NCBI GenBank assembly: GCA_934045905.1
Contig: OW203765.1
Coordinates: 19,593,409-19,657,408 of the forward strand
DNA: 64,000 nucleotides
From: Leuctra nigra
Lineage: Eukaryota; Arthropoda; Insecta; Plecoptera; Leuctridae
Direction: 5' to 3'
Below the pieces are notes generated by a model. It did no database searches. It saw nothing but the letters and a program-made list of their open reading frames with translations, and was not told where the DNA came from. Position 1 is the first letter of the stretch; every line of letters begins with the position of its first letter. The position numbers and the translations under genes are program-made. This document shows positions 45,799-57,959 of this stretch, piece after piece.

Positions 45799-48700
45799 AT
45801 ATCTTTCGCAACAGCATCCTCTGCAGCTCGGAGATTACTAGCTTCTTCCGGTGATGAGGGGCATACATTAGATCAAGACTACAGCCAAGAGCAATAACCA
45901 GTGCGGGAAATAAAGCTGAGTGTGGTCATCAGACGAATTCTCAACCAAAACCGATTTAGAGAGATACTTCATAAAATTCAAACATCATAAAACTTCATAA
46001 AATGCATAATCAGTTGATTAAGACAAAATTATCACGGCAACAAAATCCTACAATTACATCATAAAATTACCAACCTGAACGTTTGAACCGATCGAAAAGG
46101 AAGAGTAAAAATATGTGTTTAGAATGAAAAATTATATAATCATCACATCCATATTTTCAGCTCAAATTGCTCATAAATTCTAGAAAAATACGACTTTGTG
46201 CCCAATGGACGCACAGAAAATATCACCTTTTCTCATCATCATAGAGTTCGATTTACTAGTTAGTGTTAATATTTCAAATGTTGACCCACGAAAAATACGT
46301 GATCATTATTTTCAATTGTAATACATTTGAAGAGGTCAAAACTTATAACGATACGTGGAAATGTACTTTCAGAATTCACCTGGGGTTACAGAAGAGGACA
46401 TGAAAAAGAAAGAACCTGTACCGTTCACGACAGAGGTAGGGCTTCGGTATTGTCAGAGTCCTTCAAGAAAATGAATTGCGTTTAGTTCTAATTACAAGTA
46501 TAATTAGTTGCACAATCGGTCAAGCTTCATTGATTTAAAATATTGTTAGATACTGATAAGGACTTTCCAAGAATTCTACGTCGCCATAAACGATATCTTT
46601 ATGCAGTATAAAAAATATCTTATCACAAAAACAAATATTTTCTTTGCGGGCAAAATATTGTGACGGTACCCAAGGTAAGTTAAATAATGTACATGGGCGA
46701 TACCTTTATTTGGAGTAGGTAGATAGTTAAAATACACAAACAGTAAACGATATTTGTAGGTATGTGATGTCACCTTTCCCATGCCACGGTAACGGTAAAA
46801 TAAAGTATTTCACAGCCGTTTGTTTACTTTAGCTCACGTTCCAAACAGTTCCACTAAATAATTAGCCCCAATTTAGAAATAAGCAAATCGTGTGGCCAGT
46901 AAGAATGTACGAAGTGTTTATTTAGGACTTTAATTCCTATGATTAGGTGAGAGCGAGCGGCCCCTTTCGACACTTTTGGCTCGGGTAATGTTTTCTCAAG
47001 TTGTAGGTGATTCAGGCATGGATTCAGGTCCCACATTTTCTCCGACAGATCTTATAAACTGTGCATAAATTCAAAATGCCTTCTATTTGGTTTGCAGAAT
47101 AGATTTTTAATAAATTCCTTCGATAGCTCAAAAGTGAAAATATACCGACAGTCCAAAAAAATCATTCTTCGAGAATAACATTATAGGTACGTGTTTTATG
47201 AAACATATTTCCACCTTGATGAAAATCACTGGTTACTCGTAATTTCCAAGGTCAGACACAAAGCGTTTTCCTGGCGGTTTTCATTCGATATTCGCGATTC
47301 GTCATCAAGAGTGTTAAAAGAAAGAACATTGTTTGATTACAGTACAGTTTCAGGAGCTAATGAACAATGTTATCTGAAAGAATGCCGCAAACCGCACTGC
47401 GCGGTTTGTAATGACGGTAAATAATGACGAATTATCCCACGATGTCGGAAAAACTATGGGGGATAACCTGTACGTCTCCTTTATTAAATTCATTGATGTT
47501 AGCCAATCAGGAACTGGCGTTCCCCCGCTGGGCGTGGCCAACGAGGGAACACAGGCTTCTGATTGGCTAACGCTCCGAACGGGTGAACTCTGACCAATGG
47601 AAACGTAACAGTATAAAGTAAGAGTAAGAGGGCCTAAATGAGACACCTAGTTTATCTCCATGAAGATATCAAAAACGAAAAGATGAAGTAGATAGAATGA
47701 TACATCAAATGTACACGAGAGTGATATGAAGGAGAAAGTGAAGAGGCCGGATATGAACAGTACAGAATTCCATTGTATGAAGAAGAATTCCTAAGTGAGA
47801 ACTCGCGGAAAAAGCTCGGAATGTTTTAGAATTTCGTTCTCTGGTTCATTGACATGATGAGCCAAGTAAACGAATGCACTTTGAAATTATCCAGAGTTGG
47901 AAGCTGATAAACAAAATACATTTCAAGATATAAATACTCGTAGTTTTAATATTTCAACAGGGAAATGGCAGCACGTACAAATCGCTCAGAGCGCACGCTT
48001 CAATCTATTGTTTACGTTCCCCTCCCAGATGTTTTCGTTGGCGAGACGGACGGTGATTCTGGACGTGTCAAGTTTCACAACAAAGTTTCCAGTGCGTCGG
48101 CAACATTTCGTTGAAAAAACTCTTCAGAGTATTTTCCATGCTCATCACCAGAGTGAGCGTGTAGATCGATGAACAAATTATATAAATTGTACTGCCTGAC
48201 AGTATCCACGATTTTACACCAGCAATGCAGGGAATTCAATAAATAATAAATATATTTTAATTAATTCATTGAGCGTATTTCTGGTGCTTTTCATATTACC
48301 TCAAAGGTATTACCAAAATAACGTATGTATCAGACTAAGGTTTTCACAAAAGATTCATAATTATCCAGTTCGTTTACCCATTGCTTTCTGGCAAGCTCGG
48401 GATTTTGGTTTCACCAGTAAATCGATGTATAGTTCATTCACCGCTTTACTGGTCGATAATCAAGAAGGGCTCGCTCGCTTATCTACTATCAACATATTTT
48501 CCAGGAAAATATGAGGAAAATAAGAAGAAAATATGTGTGGAAAATATGTCGCAAATTTGAAAAATATGAAAATATGAAAATGATAATAAGAATAATTATG
48601 ATAATCATAATTATAACATATGAAAATATGTCGCAATAAAAAAGGGATTTTGTTCAAAACCAGACGAAAATAATTAATATAAGTACGAAATATGGTTTTT

Positions 48701-49303
48701 GCTGATACCCTCAGAATCAGATAGGTGGATGTGAATAAATACCACTGCAATATGAAAAGATTTTCCTGGAGTGGGACTCGAACCCACGACCTTCATCAAA
48801 TTATAGGTTAAAATCAAAACTGGAAACTCTTTGGCTTCTCGATCGTCACGAATGGCGGAAGAATTACCATCTCTTTGTCGCACACGCGTCAACTAAACTC
48901 TTCTCTTCACCCACAGGTGGGACGAGATCGACCCCGCCAGGAATGTGAATCACGACGATAATTACTATGTACACGAACAACAAGATGACGCGGTTCACGT
49001 GACAACTATGACAAACTCGTTCCTCCCAGCATCAGAAGAACAAACACAAAGTCGCTGTAAGAGCATAAGCGCTCGGGATCTAGTCGACAAGTTCCTTTGT
49101 ATCTTGATGACAATTTACCAGAAGAAAACAGGGATTTTGTTCGGCAGATTTCAGCATTTGGATTAAAAATATGATTCCACTTTACATTGAACTAAATATT
49201 AATCTACCAATAAATTGACATATTGCCGTATTAGCGATATATCATAAGTGTTTGTTTTGGAACAAGATCTACCTATTCTTCGAATAAATTTTATACAGCC
49301 AAT
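45799..49303. other. Region with exon-like pieces but no certain gene
   Basis: On the + strand 46371-46435 looks like an exon (acceptor CTTTCAG, NSPGVTEEDMKKKEPVPFTTE in one frame, then GTAGGG). At 47965-48114 an ATG just after an acceptor-like site opens 49 codons (MAARTNRSERTLQSIVY, then PLPDVFVGETDGDSGRV) followed by AATAAA. At 47498-47570 an inverted pair of CCAAT-containing words (GTTAGCCAATCAG / CTGATTGGCTAAC) is seen. None of this could be joined into a recognisable protein. Confidence 0.35.
48766..48900 (-). mobile_element. tRNA-like sequence, SINE head or tRNA pseudogene
   Basis: On the minus strand an A-box match TAGTTGACGCG (48885-48895) is followed about 100 bases later by a perfect B-box GGTTCGAGTCC (48774-48784) within a paired T-arm (GTGGG/CCCAC). 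No matching 5' acceptor strand exists and the spacing is too long for an ordinary tRNA, so I call it a tRNA-derived remnant. Confidence 0.5.
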
Positions 49304-49811
49304 CAGTGTTGAATCCAGGCATACCTCGGGGGGGGCAGTGCCCCCCCCGAGGTATGCATGTGCCCCCCCCCCCGGCACAAATACCTATTCAAAATACCTT
49401 CAAAATAATATGTGAAAAAAACACGTAAAAATAGACGGATCATGTCAAAAACCTTCCAAAACGGTTAGAATTGAGTTAAAATTCCAAAAATTTTCCGGGG
49501 CTATGCGCCCCGGACATGCATATCCTGATAAGTTCAATAAATTTACCTATTATTAAATCTCTTAGACCATTTTTTGGATATTTTTCAATTTATAATTCCC
49601 CAAAATAGCTATACACCGTGATTCAAAATTGTACCTAAACGAATGACCTTGATCAAAAATTTTCTCGGGGGCTTTTTGTACAACTACAAGCATATTCATA
49701 AATTAACTTCCCCCCCCCCCCCCCCCCCCAACATCAAAAAAGTACCCCCAAAAATGCCACCCCCAACTATTCAAGTGCCCCTCCCGAGAAAAATGTCTGG
49801 ATTCAACACTG
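49304..49811. mobile_element. hAT-like non-autonomous element, 508 bp, with poly-G/C ends
   Basis: CAGTGTTGAATCCAGGCAT and its imperfect inverse ATGTCTGGATTCAACACTG are the ends. CAGCCAAT flanks both sides (49296-49303, 49812-49819), a perfect 8-bp duplication. Inside are runs of G and C, a C tract near 49711-49729 and GGGGCTATGCGCCCCGG, shared with elements at 30543 and 56183. Confidence 0.9.
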
Positions 49812-50100
49812 CAGCCAATGAGTTCGTGTGAAAGAAGTAATTGTAATAAATTAAAAGTGGTTTTATACACTGTCTGCAGCTAGGATAATTTCGACGTATG
49901 ACGACGAGGTCGATGATAATGATGATGAAGAAGAAAGGGGAAGAAAGGATGGTGGGAAGGAGGCGGTCATGTCCTAATAATAGGGAACCTTTCCAGAAAT
50001 CACCTCTCGATTGAGGGAAATCACGAAAAACCTGTCAGGAAGCTGTCATGGAGCCAACCCGTTGGAATTTTAATTATTTCTCAAAATCTAACTATGGTTA

Positions 50101-50184
50101 ATGACAGGCAAAGATGAACCCACGCTAGCATGGGCTGGCCTATATACCTGGCCATGCTAAAGTGGGTTCACCTTTGCCTGTCAT
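50101..50184. ncRNA. 84-nt imperfect hairpin, pre-miRNA-like
   Basis: ATGACAGGCAAAGATGAACC (50101 on) pairs with GGTTCACCTTTGCCTGTCAT ending at 50184. Arms are 33 bases each with one mismatch and one 2x2 internal loop, around an 18-base loop. Size and shape match an animal pre-miRNA, but a small MITE folds the same way, and no expression evidence is available. Confidence 0.4.
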
Positions 50185-51734
50185 GGATGAAGATAGTAAC
50201 AGCTGATAACTAATATTTTTAAAACATCGCTTTCCATCAGCTACGTCAAACACGTAAGAATATAATCAATGTCAATATTGTACTTCTTTTTATACTAATT
50301 ATACGTAAGAAGAGATAACTAATGACCAGATAAGCCGCCTCTCAGAGTAATAAGCGGTATTCAACTAAGAAGCAACACCATGTTGTTCAGAAGTCGCAAG
50401 TAGACAGCAAACGCAATAATCATCATCTTTGTGTTGTCAGCCAATCAACAGGAACGTGTAACAAGAGGCAAACACACGGACATTGTGTGCAGTGCGAGCG
50501 AAATGACACACAAGGACGTATCAATGGCTCCAAGGCAAGCACAATGTCTTGGAGTTAATATGGGGACAATGACAGAACGCCCCCTTCATTCCATTCTCCT
50601 CTACACGCCTTGCATTCCATATCACTCGGCGAACCTTGACGCAGCCGGGGAAAATACTCCGGGAAATGTGAGTTTATTTTTAACGCGGCGATGTGCCTTT
50701 ATCAGGTTGATTTATAAGTGCAAACAGCAAGCAAATATGTAAGATTGTTTTTTACAGAGTCCTGGACTTGTTTACCGATCAATGTAAATACGAAATGTCT
50801 ACACAGATATTATATCCTGAAATATATCTCTTTTTTGGCTCGGGGTCCCTGTTTTTTACGGCTGTTTTGTTTACATCACACAGGCCTCGGACTGAGTATA
50901 GTAACTTGAAATCACAACTGTCTGGAATGTTGTATTTATTGAAAACATCCTCCAATTCGTTTGAAGCGAAAAACAAAAACAACTAAAAAGTGAAAATGTT
51001 CCGATCAAGTTGAAATTTTGCAATGGTCTCCAAAAGGGGGCAATGTTTTAACATGTTTGAATTCCATCAAATTTGAAATATTATACATTATTTCAGCCAA
51101 ATCTGTCAAGAACCACAAGAGCTGTTATTGACATTGTTTAAGCCTATTTTCAAAACATTTTGAAAATGTTACTTGTGCCGGTGCTCACTTATCAACGCGA
51201 CACACATTGTGTGACCCGAGGTGTGACCATACTAAATAATATAATTCAAATGCTAACATCATTAGCATATTCGCCTAAAAAAGACCATGTAAGAAATTAT
51301 TATTATACTGGTAGTTAGTTAGCTATATATTTTCTAACATCCGCCAACGATAAAGGATGGAAAACCCAAAGGGAAAACTATACGCATTACATGGTTACTG
51401 GGACTGTTACTGTGCATGGACAAATGTATAAAAAGGGTCGAGGTTGGTCGTCTGGTACACAGGTGAAAGATTCTCATCGTAATTAGCTAGTAACGTGAAT
51501 GACGTAAATGTAAAAGATGGTGGGCCGGAGGCTGGCATGTCCTTCGTCAAATATAGAAGTGATCCTAGGACTCGAACTGCCTGTTCCATGCGGTTTATTC
51601 ATATGTAACAATGCCAGTGACAATCAGTGGCGACTCCACCCAAATGCTCTTTACATTACATTACATGATGATAGCAATCGCCAGAATGAAAGAGACACAA
51701 CAGCCCGTGAAAACGAATTAACATGTACTTTATG

Positions 51735-51934
51735 TACACTGGGCAAAAGAAAAAATGTTCGTTGAACACATTTTAATGACTGTTTGACATGCTTGTTGGT
51801 ATCAATGAAATGAGAGCTCACCTAACAGAAAGAGTCGAAGAGATCGCATCGACTGACTTCTGATGGAGTAGGTATCTAATATTTTTCAGCTAATCAGATT
51901 ATTTGGGCGATCATTTTTTGTTTTGCTGAGTGTA
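51735..51934. mobile_element. TACACT-family MITE, copy 4
   Basis: TACACTGGGCAAAAGAAAAAATG pairs with CATTTTTTGTTTTGCTGAGTGTA-type right end. The interior GCATCGACTGACTTCTGATGG is the inverse of the interior of the copy at 33670. TA ends. Confidence 0.8.
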
Positions 51935-52643
51935 CATTAGTTTACATTGTGATTTCGTGGACTGTTTGAACAGCGCGAGAAGGGGAACGAATCTACATAA
52001 ATGGTATCCATTAAATTTCTTGGGGTTTTGAAGGGGATCGAGCTCTTTCCTCGATTTTTTCATTTTTTTTGAAACACACATTTTTTTTTGAAGGACAGTT
52101 TTTTTGAAAGTTGCTTAGTATTCTAGGAATAGGTAGGTATCATTAGTTGTTGTAATGGTAATATATAGTCCTAATCAACAGTTATTATTTCGTGGAGGAC
52201 TTTTAACAACCTTTTAACACTTATGAAATATGCAATTCCCTTCTCCATCATGATAAAAACGAACGCATCCATCCAGCCAAAATTTTAAAAGTTCAACGAT
52301 CATACGTTAGAGGACTAACTCTGCAACAAAAATAAACCGTGAACATTATGATCCCAACTGGCAGTTTTGAGGCGCAAATCCGCGAAACAGTTGGCGAGTG
52401 CGTGTAAAAAGTGTGAAACTCGACTCGGTGTCGACTGTCGATGTCGGCGTGGGATTGGCACCATGCGTCATATCTAATCAGAAGATAGCGACATCCGCGC
52501 ATGAGCAACAACACTTCCAGGATGCGATCCTGATTATTCAGGACGACTGTTCGGCTGGCGAAACACACACAGAAATCGTGGCCAAGGGTGGCTATAGCGC
52601 CAAATTTAACACTCGAAGCACTACTACAGGGAGACCTCTATAG

Positions 52644-52911
52644 CAGGGGTCGGCAACCTTTTTTGGTGAAGGAGCCAATTTTCAAAAAATTAATAAAGTA
52701 GATAATAATGGGAGCCTCAGTAGAGGCAATCAAATATAATACACCGAAAATATTAAATTGAATTACTAGTTAATTTTTATATTGTGACGAAGTCCCTCAG
52801 TTGTTGCCCCGCAGGGCGTTTTTTCGAGTTTTCAAAGTTAAATTATAAAGAGCCATTCAAGAACCACCAAGGAACCGCATGCGGCTCCGGAGCCGCAGGT
52901 TGCCGACCCAG
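52644..52911. mobile_element. hAT-like MITE, CAGGGGTCGGCAACC family
   Basis: Starts CAGGGGTCGGCAACC and ends GGTTGCCGACCCAG, the classic inverted ends of a widespread hAT/Charlie-like group. CTATAG flanks both sides, probably the remains of an 8-bp duplication. 268 bp, no ORF. Confidence 0.85.
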
Positions 52912-53339
52912 CTATAGAGTATAGGTTGGGAATTACTTTCCTACGAGAACTCATCTACGCTAGGCTAGGAGGTTACACAGTTATTAGTAATAAAAGGTAA
53001 AGTATGCATTGTATGTAGTACCAATCTTCGATAGTTCATACACATTTATAATAACCAAAACAATTACGTTTGTTTGCAGAGTACTAAAAGGTTCGGCAGG
53101 TTAGAGGTTCTAGCCAAACATACGTGAACCCTTCCAATGCCTGTAACGCAGCATTCATTTCTAGTATCTCACAGCTACATTTTTGTTTTTGCAACAATGT
53201 AGAGCGTTGCAGACCAAGCAAATTTGCGAATTTAGCTTCCAAATAGCTGACCGAACGTCCAAAAGAGGGCGTAATCGCAGTTTTCGTGTTCGGTTTCGCG
53301 TTGTTTACACAACGACTTGGCCAGGGGTGTGCAACCTAC

Positions 53340-53567
53340 CCGCTCCTGCGCGAGGTCCCATGCGGATCGCGCCAGCCTGCCCATGCCCTGCGTGATCGGC
53401 ATGTTGGCGTGACTAGTCGAGCCGGAGCGTGCGCGCGCACCGTGCTTGGGCTGTCGCCGCAGAGAGCTGAACCAGCCGGCAGCCACCGCCACGGCGGGGA
53501 TCGCTCTGCGCAGGCTCGAGGTGCTCTCGGTCCGCGGTAGCATCGCATGGGGCGGCGTCTCGCGCAT
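53340..53567 (-). CDS. Candidate distal first coding exon (possibly of cytohesin)
   Basis: In a CpG-rich island-like block the minus strand has an ATG at 53567 opening 76 codons with no stop (MRETPPHAMLPRTESTSSLRR ... ARSAWDLAQER), ending in phase 0 at a good donor (GTAGGT, 53334-53339). It would join in phase to the cytohesin exon at 39274-39338 (...LAQER-QLKDAL), 14 kb away. The basic, Ser/Arg-rich N-terminus looks protein-like, but I recognise no family, and linkage to cytohesin is only phase and orientation. Confidence 0.35.
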
Positions 53568-53692
53568 AGGACGTCTATTTCCACGCAGCTCACACGATTC
53601 CAAGGCACGTAGAGGTTGGGAAATAGAGCGCGGTATAGGGACTACAAAATGGGACGAAAATATGTGTTTTCTTTAACGAAAAGGGGAGTTCT

Positions 53693-53930
53693 CGCCACTT
53701 GACACACTATTCCAAGGCAGATTACGGTCGTTTTAACACTTGAGACACTATTTCAACACGCACTTGAGGCACTATTTCAAGGCAGATCACACACTTGAGG
53801 CACTATTTCAAGGCAACTCACACACTTGAGACACTATTCCAATGCGTATTACGCACTTGAGACACTGTTCCAGGCGAATTAAGTACTTGAGACCCTATTC
53901 CAATGACACTGTCACTGAGACACGGCCACC
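53693..53930. repeat. Imperfect short tandem repeat, about seven copies
   Basis: Copies of CACTTGAGACACTATTCCAA-like units start near 53696, 53740, 53763, 53796, 53825, 53855 and 53885 with 23-45 base spacing. It lies next to the CpG-rich block on the side from which a minus-strand promoter would read. Confidence 0.8.
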
Positions 53931-54260
53931 CCGATGTACCCTACCGCGTCTACAGCCACCCTGATCTGTGTCTCACACACACACTGACCAGTCAAGTGTG
54001 CGATAACACAGGTCCGCGATAAGAGTGTTCTGAAGGAATTGGCCGCCTGCCTCGTCGCGGCTATTCCTAGAGCGGCTGTGACGTCAGAACTTGGCACGGG
54101 CTCGGCTCGCCAATGACTGAGGCGTATGACAGCAGTGCAGTGTGCTCAATGAGTTCCCGCGGCTGCCCCCACCACCCGGCCTCCCACGTGGCGAGGGGCC
54201 TTGACATGCGACCTTGCGCACACATGGGGGGAGTTCGCCACGGGACGGCGGGAAGGGTTG
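53931..54260. promoter_or_regulatory. GC-rich, CpG-rich block
   Basis: The block 53931-54260, together with 53230-53650, is far richer in CpG than the rest of the window. This suggests a promoter or first-exon region, most likely for a minus-strand gene, but no core promoter element is clear. Confidence 0.3.
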
Positions 54261-56182
54261 GGACGAGAACTTTTACCCCTTTCTTGCGAACTTTTGTATC
54301 GGTTATTATAAACAATACTTCATTATTAAAATTGCGAGGTCTTAATTTTTTATCACAATAATTACCAAAAAAAAACAATATGTTATTTTTATTGTGAGCA
54401 GTTCTTTTCTATGTATTTGACATCGTTTTGACATGTATTGATTTAATTTGTCAAAGCTACCCAATATTAGATCCAGTTTTATTTCCGAATTTGCATCTTA
54501 TGAAATTATTTCAATTATTGGAAATCGACCTCTTACCGATAAAAGAAGTCGAAGCAAAATGGCGAGATAAAATTACAAAATGTATTTCTACTTGTCACAT
54601 TTTTGCGTACTTTCTCACGTTTTGTTTGCCTACTTATTTTGCATACGAAGTTCATCGATCATCTCATCCCATATAAGAGATAAACATCATACGCGCCTAG
54701 TAAACATACTTCGTCATAAAACCTACAATTCGACACTGTTTTTGTTGTTCTGTTGAGAAGCCCAGACTTTCAGCTGACGTCATTCTAATAAACGATGACA
54801 ACATCAGTCTGTGCGCATCATTGCCGAGTATGGGAATTATTACACGCATGTTTTACAATGTTATTGTGATGACTGTGGGGTATCATATTCATTTTTTACT
54901 CAATCATGTATTTGAGTGTAACGGTAACTGTCAGTTCCGGTGACACATGTGTTTCATTGCGTACATTCGGCTTCTGATTTGAGTGACCGCATGAGGTTGG
55001 TAAACAAGGCATGAGCGAGGGATGTCCCACCGGTGATTCTGTGGTGACAAGTTCCTTTACTCACCAGATGGGGGTTAACGACTGACACCATTTTTAAGAT
55101 GGTCTTTTTGTATCATTTTTTTGAATCTGAAAGCTTGAAATGTCGCTTTATATTGCAGTCCATATTGCAGTCAAAGATAGCAGGGGTCTCAACAGTTGAC
55201 ACTTCAAAAATTGAGTTTTTAGAAAGGAAGAAAAAAATCAAAATACATCACCTCATAATCTATGTTTATCATGGAATAACCTACTTTGGTATGGGTATAA
55301 AAATATATATTTTATAAAAGAAAACATATATCTATTACTAGTAATATATTTAAACGTTGACGTAGCATTTTGTAATATTAAATTTGATGTTCTTCTTGAC
55401 AATAAATTATTTCCATATGGATAAAAAAATTTAAAGAACAATGATCTCCATAAAAAGTGCCACAAAACTCTTGTCAATTATCCATCCCTTGCATCAAAGC
55501 ACAGAATGTACAGACACGTGCAATATGTTCACGGTCAACTTGAGCAATTTCACATTGCAGGCTCGGTTTTTATCCTCATTCCGAGCCTCATTCGTATAAT
55601 ATGCATCATCCGCTATTTACGTCTGACCTAGCTAAGCACCTGACGGCCTTGCTGCATTTCATTTTTTTTATACAGTTATTTATTGCCACTTTCCTGAAAA
55701 CGAAATATCGAAATTGTGGCGAGCAGCCAGAAAAATATTGAACAATACGGAAATGCGCAAGTCGATAAGAATATAATATTCGTGTTATTTCCTCCTCGGC
55801 CCTGATTCTAGAACCACTTTTTGGTCAAGACAGAAACCATATTCCCATATTATTTATATTAGTACCTAGTAGGATTTCCTTACCACCGTGTAAAAACAAT
55901 TGTAAGATGCCTAAATAAAATGTTCAAATGTTCAAATATAAATGCCAAAAGGATAACATTGCTCAGGAAATGATTTCAGACTGTCAAATAGTTTTACAAT
56001 AGAGGTCTAAAGAGAATTCAAGTTCTTGACCACACACGAATGTATGGCTGATAACATAAGGATAAGGAGTGGCAACGGGGTGTGGGAATTATTTTACGTC
56101 AAAGACAAGAGACCCGTTTGTTTACGAAAGTAGAGGGTTGGGGTTTTACTTCCTCCGCGTCTGTCAAAGTAGTCCATGGTAC
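54261..56182. other. AT-rich DNA without recognisable genes
   Basis: I see no gene, RNA or structured repeat beyond AT-rich sequence and short chance ORFs. Confidence 0.5.
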
Positions 56183-56525
56183 ATGGGTCGAATTGGGGGG
56201 GGGGGGAGAGGGATGGCATCCCCCCATGGGGAATATATTGATAGTTCAATCCCCCATGACTAATTGTCCACTTCACCCTCCCCCCACGAGAGTTTAAAAA
56301 CAGCATTGTACTTCAAAATAGTACAATTTCCAGTTAATTTGTCAATTGTGGCCTCTTGTGGTGCCATTTCGAGATAAAAATAGGCTTAAAATACCGTCAA
56401 AATCGCGTAGAAACGCACCAAATTAATTTCTGTAATTAAAAGATTTTCCGGGGCTGTGCGCCCCGGACCCGCATAATGCCCCCATACACACCATCCTCCC
56501 ATGGACCGACTTCCAATTCGACCAT
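56183..56525. mobile_element. Degenerate MITE with poly-G and GGGGCTGTGCGCCCCGG core
   Basis: Left end ATGGGTCGAATTGGGG, right end CCAATTCGACCAT, flanked by TGGTAC on both sides (56177-56182, 56526-56531). It shares the GGGGCTGTGCGCCCCGG palindrome with elements at 30543 and 49304. Confidence 0.65.
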
Positions 56526-57124
56526 TGGTACTATCCCAGCAGTGAGGCAGTACATTGGCAGATGCACTAGCGCCGCCGCAACTATCGCCCGTTCATACGG
56601 GTATTACAGATGCGGGATAACTGAATAACAGTTACATGACAGATTTCACTGTATTTATGCAATAAACATGGCACTAACAAGTTATTGCGAATATAACGAT
56701 TTCCTTTTCACACTCATTATAGGATAGGGGTCCATATCAGGGGTGTCCATAATTACAAGAATATGCAATAGGAAGTGTTTGAATTAAGTTATTACAGATC
56801 ACTAATTTTAATCAAGTCCAGTGAAATATTTCAGAACTTGTGAGAAGAGAAACAGTGCGCGTTTGATTATTTGAAATTCCGTGTCAAAATATGTTTTTTT
56901 TTTGTATCTATCTGTTCATGCCATTCTTGTGGAATTGTCCAGGAAATATTTCTGTCCTTGATGTAAACACAATCCACATGCTATCACCGAGTTATCTGCC
57001 ACGAGTGGAATGCATTTGTTTAGTGGGTAACATCTGTGCCATGGAGGGTTTAAAAGGTATTATCTCTTTATCTAATCACTCCAATGATTCTTCCCACTAT
57101 AGGCATGTGAGTGGAACGTCTGTG

Positions 57125-57146
57125 CCCCCCCCCCCCCCCCCCCCCC
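57125..57146. repeat. Poly-C tract, 22 bases
   Basis: An uninterrupted run of 22 C. Confidence 0.95.
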
Positions 57147-57466
57147 ACCTGAAATCACACAATGTAATGAATGAAGAAAGTTGACCGAAGAGGCGAAGAC
57201 AACATTTTAAGAGAAAGTGTCACTAAGTTGCAGTTTCCAGAAATACGTCGGAAATTATGTATACCTCGGTTCCGAAATATCGACAGAACTCTTGAACCGT
57301 TACAATAATGATACATTTGTAAAATAATGAACACTGTTGATTTTGAGTCGACCTAAGAAAGAAATAAGAAGACTAGTAGGCTTATAAAAAACAGACCTTG
57401 CTCAAACTCAACTTTTCTATTTTTTCAGTTTTGGGTCGAGTTTGGAAAACCTATTGTAAAAAGATG

Positions 57467-57859
57467 AGAGTCCTGGGGACCGCTATGGAAACTGACGGAT
57501 TGTGTCAAATTTCCCCAAAATACCTAAGTCTCCCCAAGGCTCATTATTTGCTCGCCACTGATGAAACTTTGGGAGGTAGTTTTGATACCCATTTTCTCGT
57601 AGGTAATACTTTTGAAAAAAATTAAGAAATATTTAAAGAAAAAAATATATTTTTCACATTCATGAAAAAATATGAAAAAATAAACTTATTTTGTTTCAAG
57701 TATTTCTTAAATTTTCTCAATAGTTTACGAGAAAATGGGTATCAAAACTACCTCCCAAAGTTTCGCAACAGTGGAGTAAATAATGAGCCTGGGGAGACTG
57801 AGGTATTTTGGGAAAATTTGACACAATCCGTCAATTTCCATAGCGGTCCCCAGGACTCT
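57467..57859. mobile_element. Large foldback element with about 140-bp arms
   Basis: 57467-57605 (AGAGTCCTGGGGACCGCTAT...TTTTCTCGTA) pairs with 57720-57859 (ACGAGAAAATGGGTATC...CCCCAGGACTCT) at roughly 90 per cent or better. The roughly 115-bp loop is AT-rich. Chance ORFs on each arm are not genes. Confidence 0.9.
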
Positions 57860-57959
57860 TAATTATTTCTCACGGTGTTCATCGTTTGAGAGGTACAAAA
57901 CTTAGGATGACAATTATTCTCCTCAACGTTTACCTTCGAAGAACAGAATAAAAACAAAG

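Noticed and set aside
44069..45897. Three overlapping ORFs of 569-602 codons on the + strand
   Set aside because: They run through the 104-bp array in all three frames because the unit has no stop triplets; the peptides are frame-rotated versions of the same repeat and have no codon-level constraint.
57398..57862. Two ORFs near 57.4-57.9 kb as small genes
   Set aside because: Each lies on one arm of a large inverted repeat and they are near-complements of each other.
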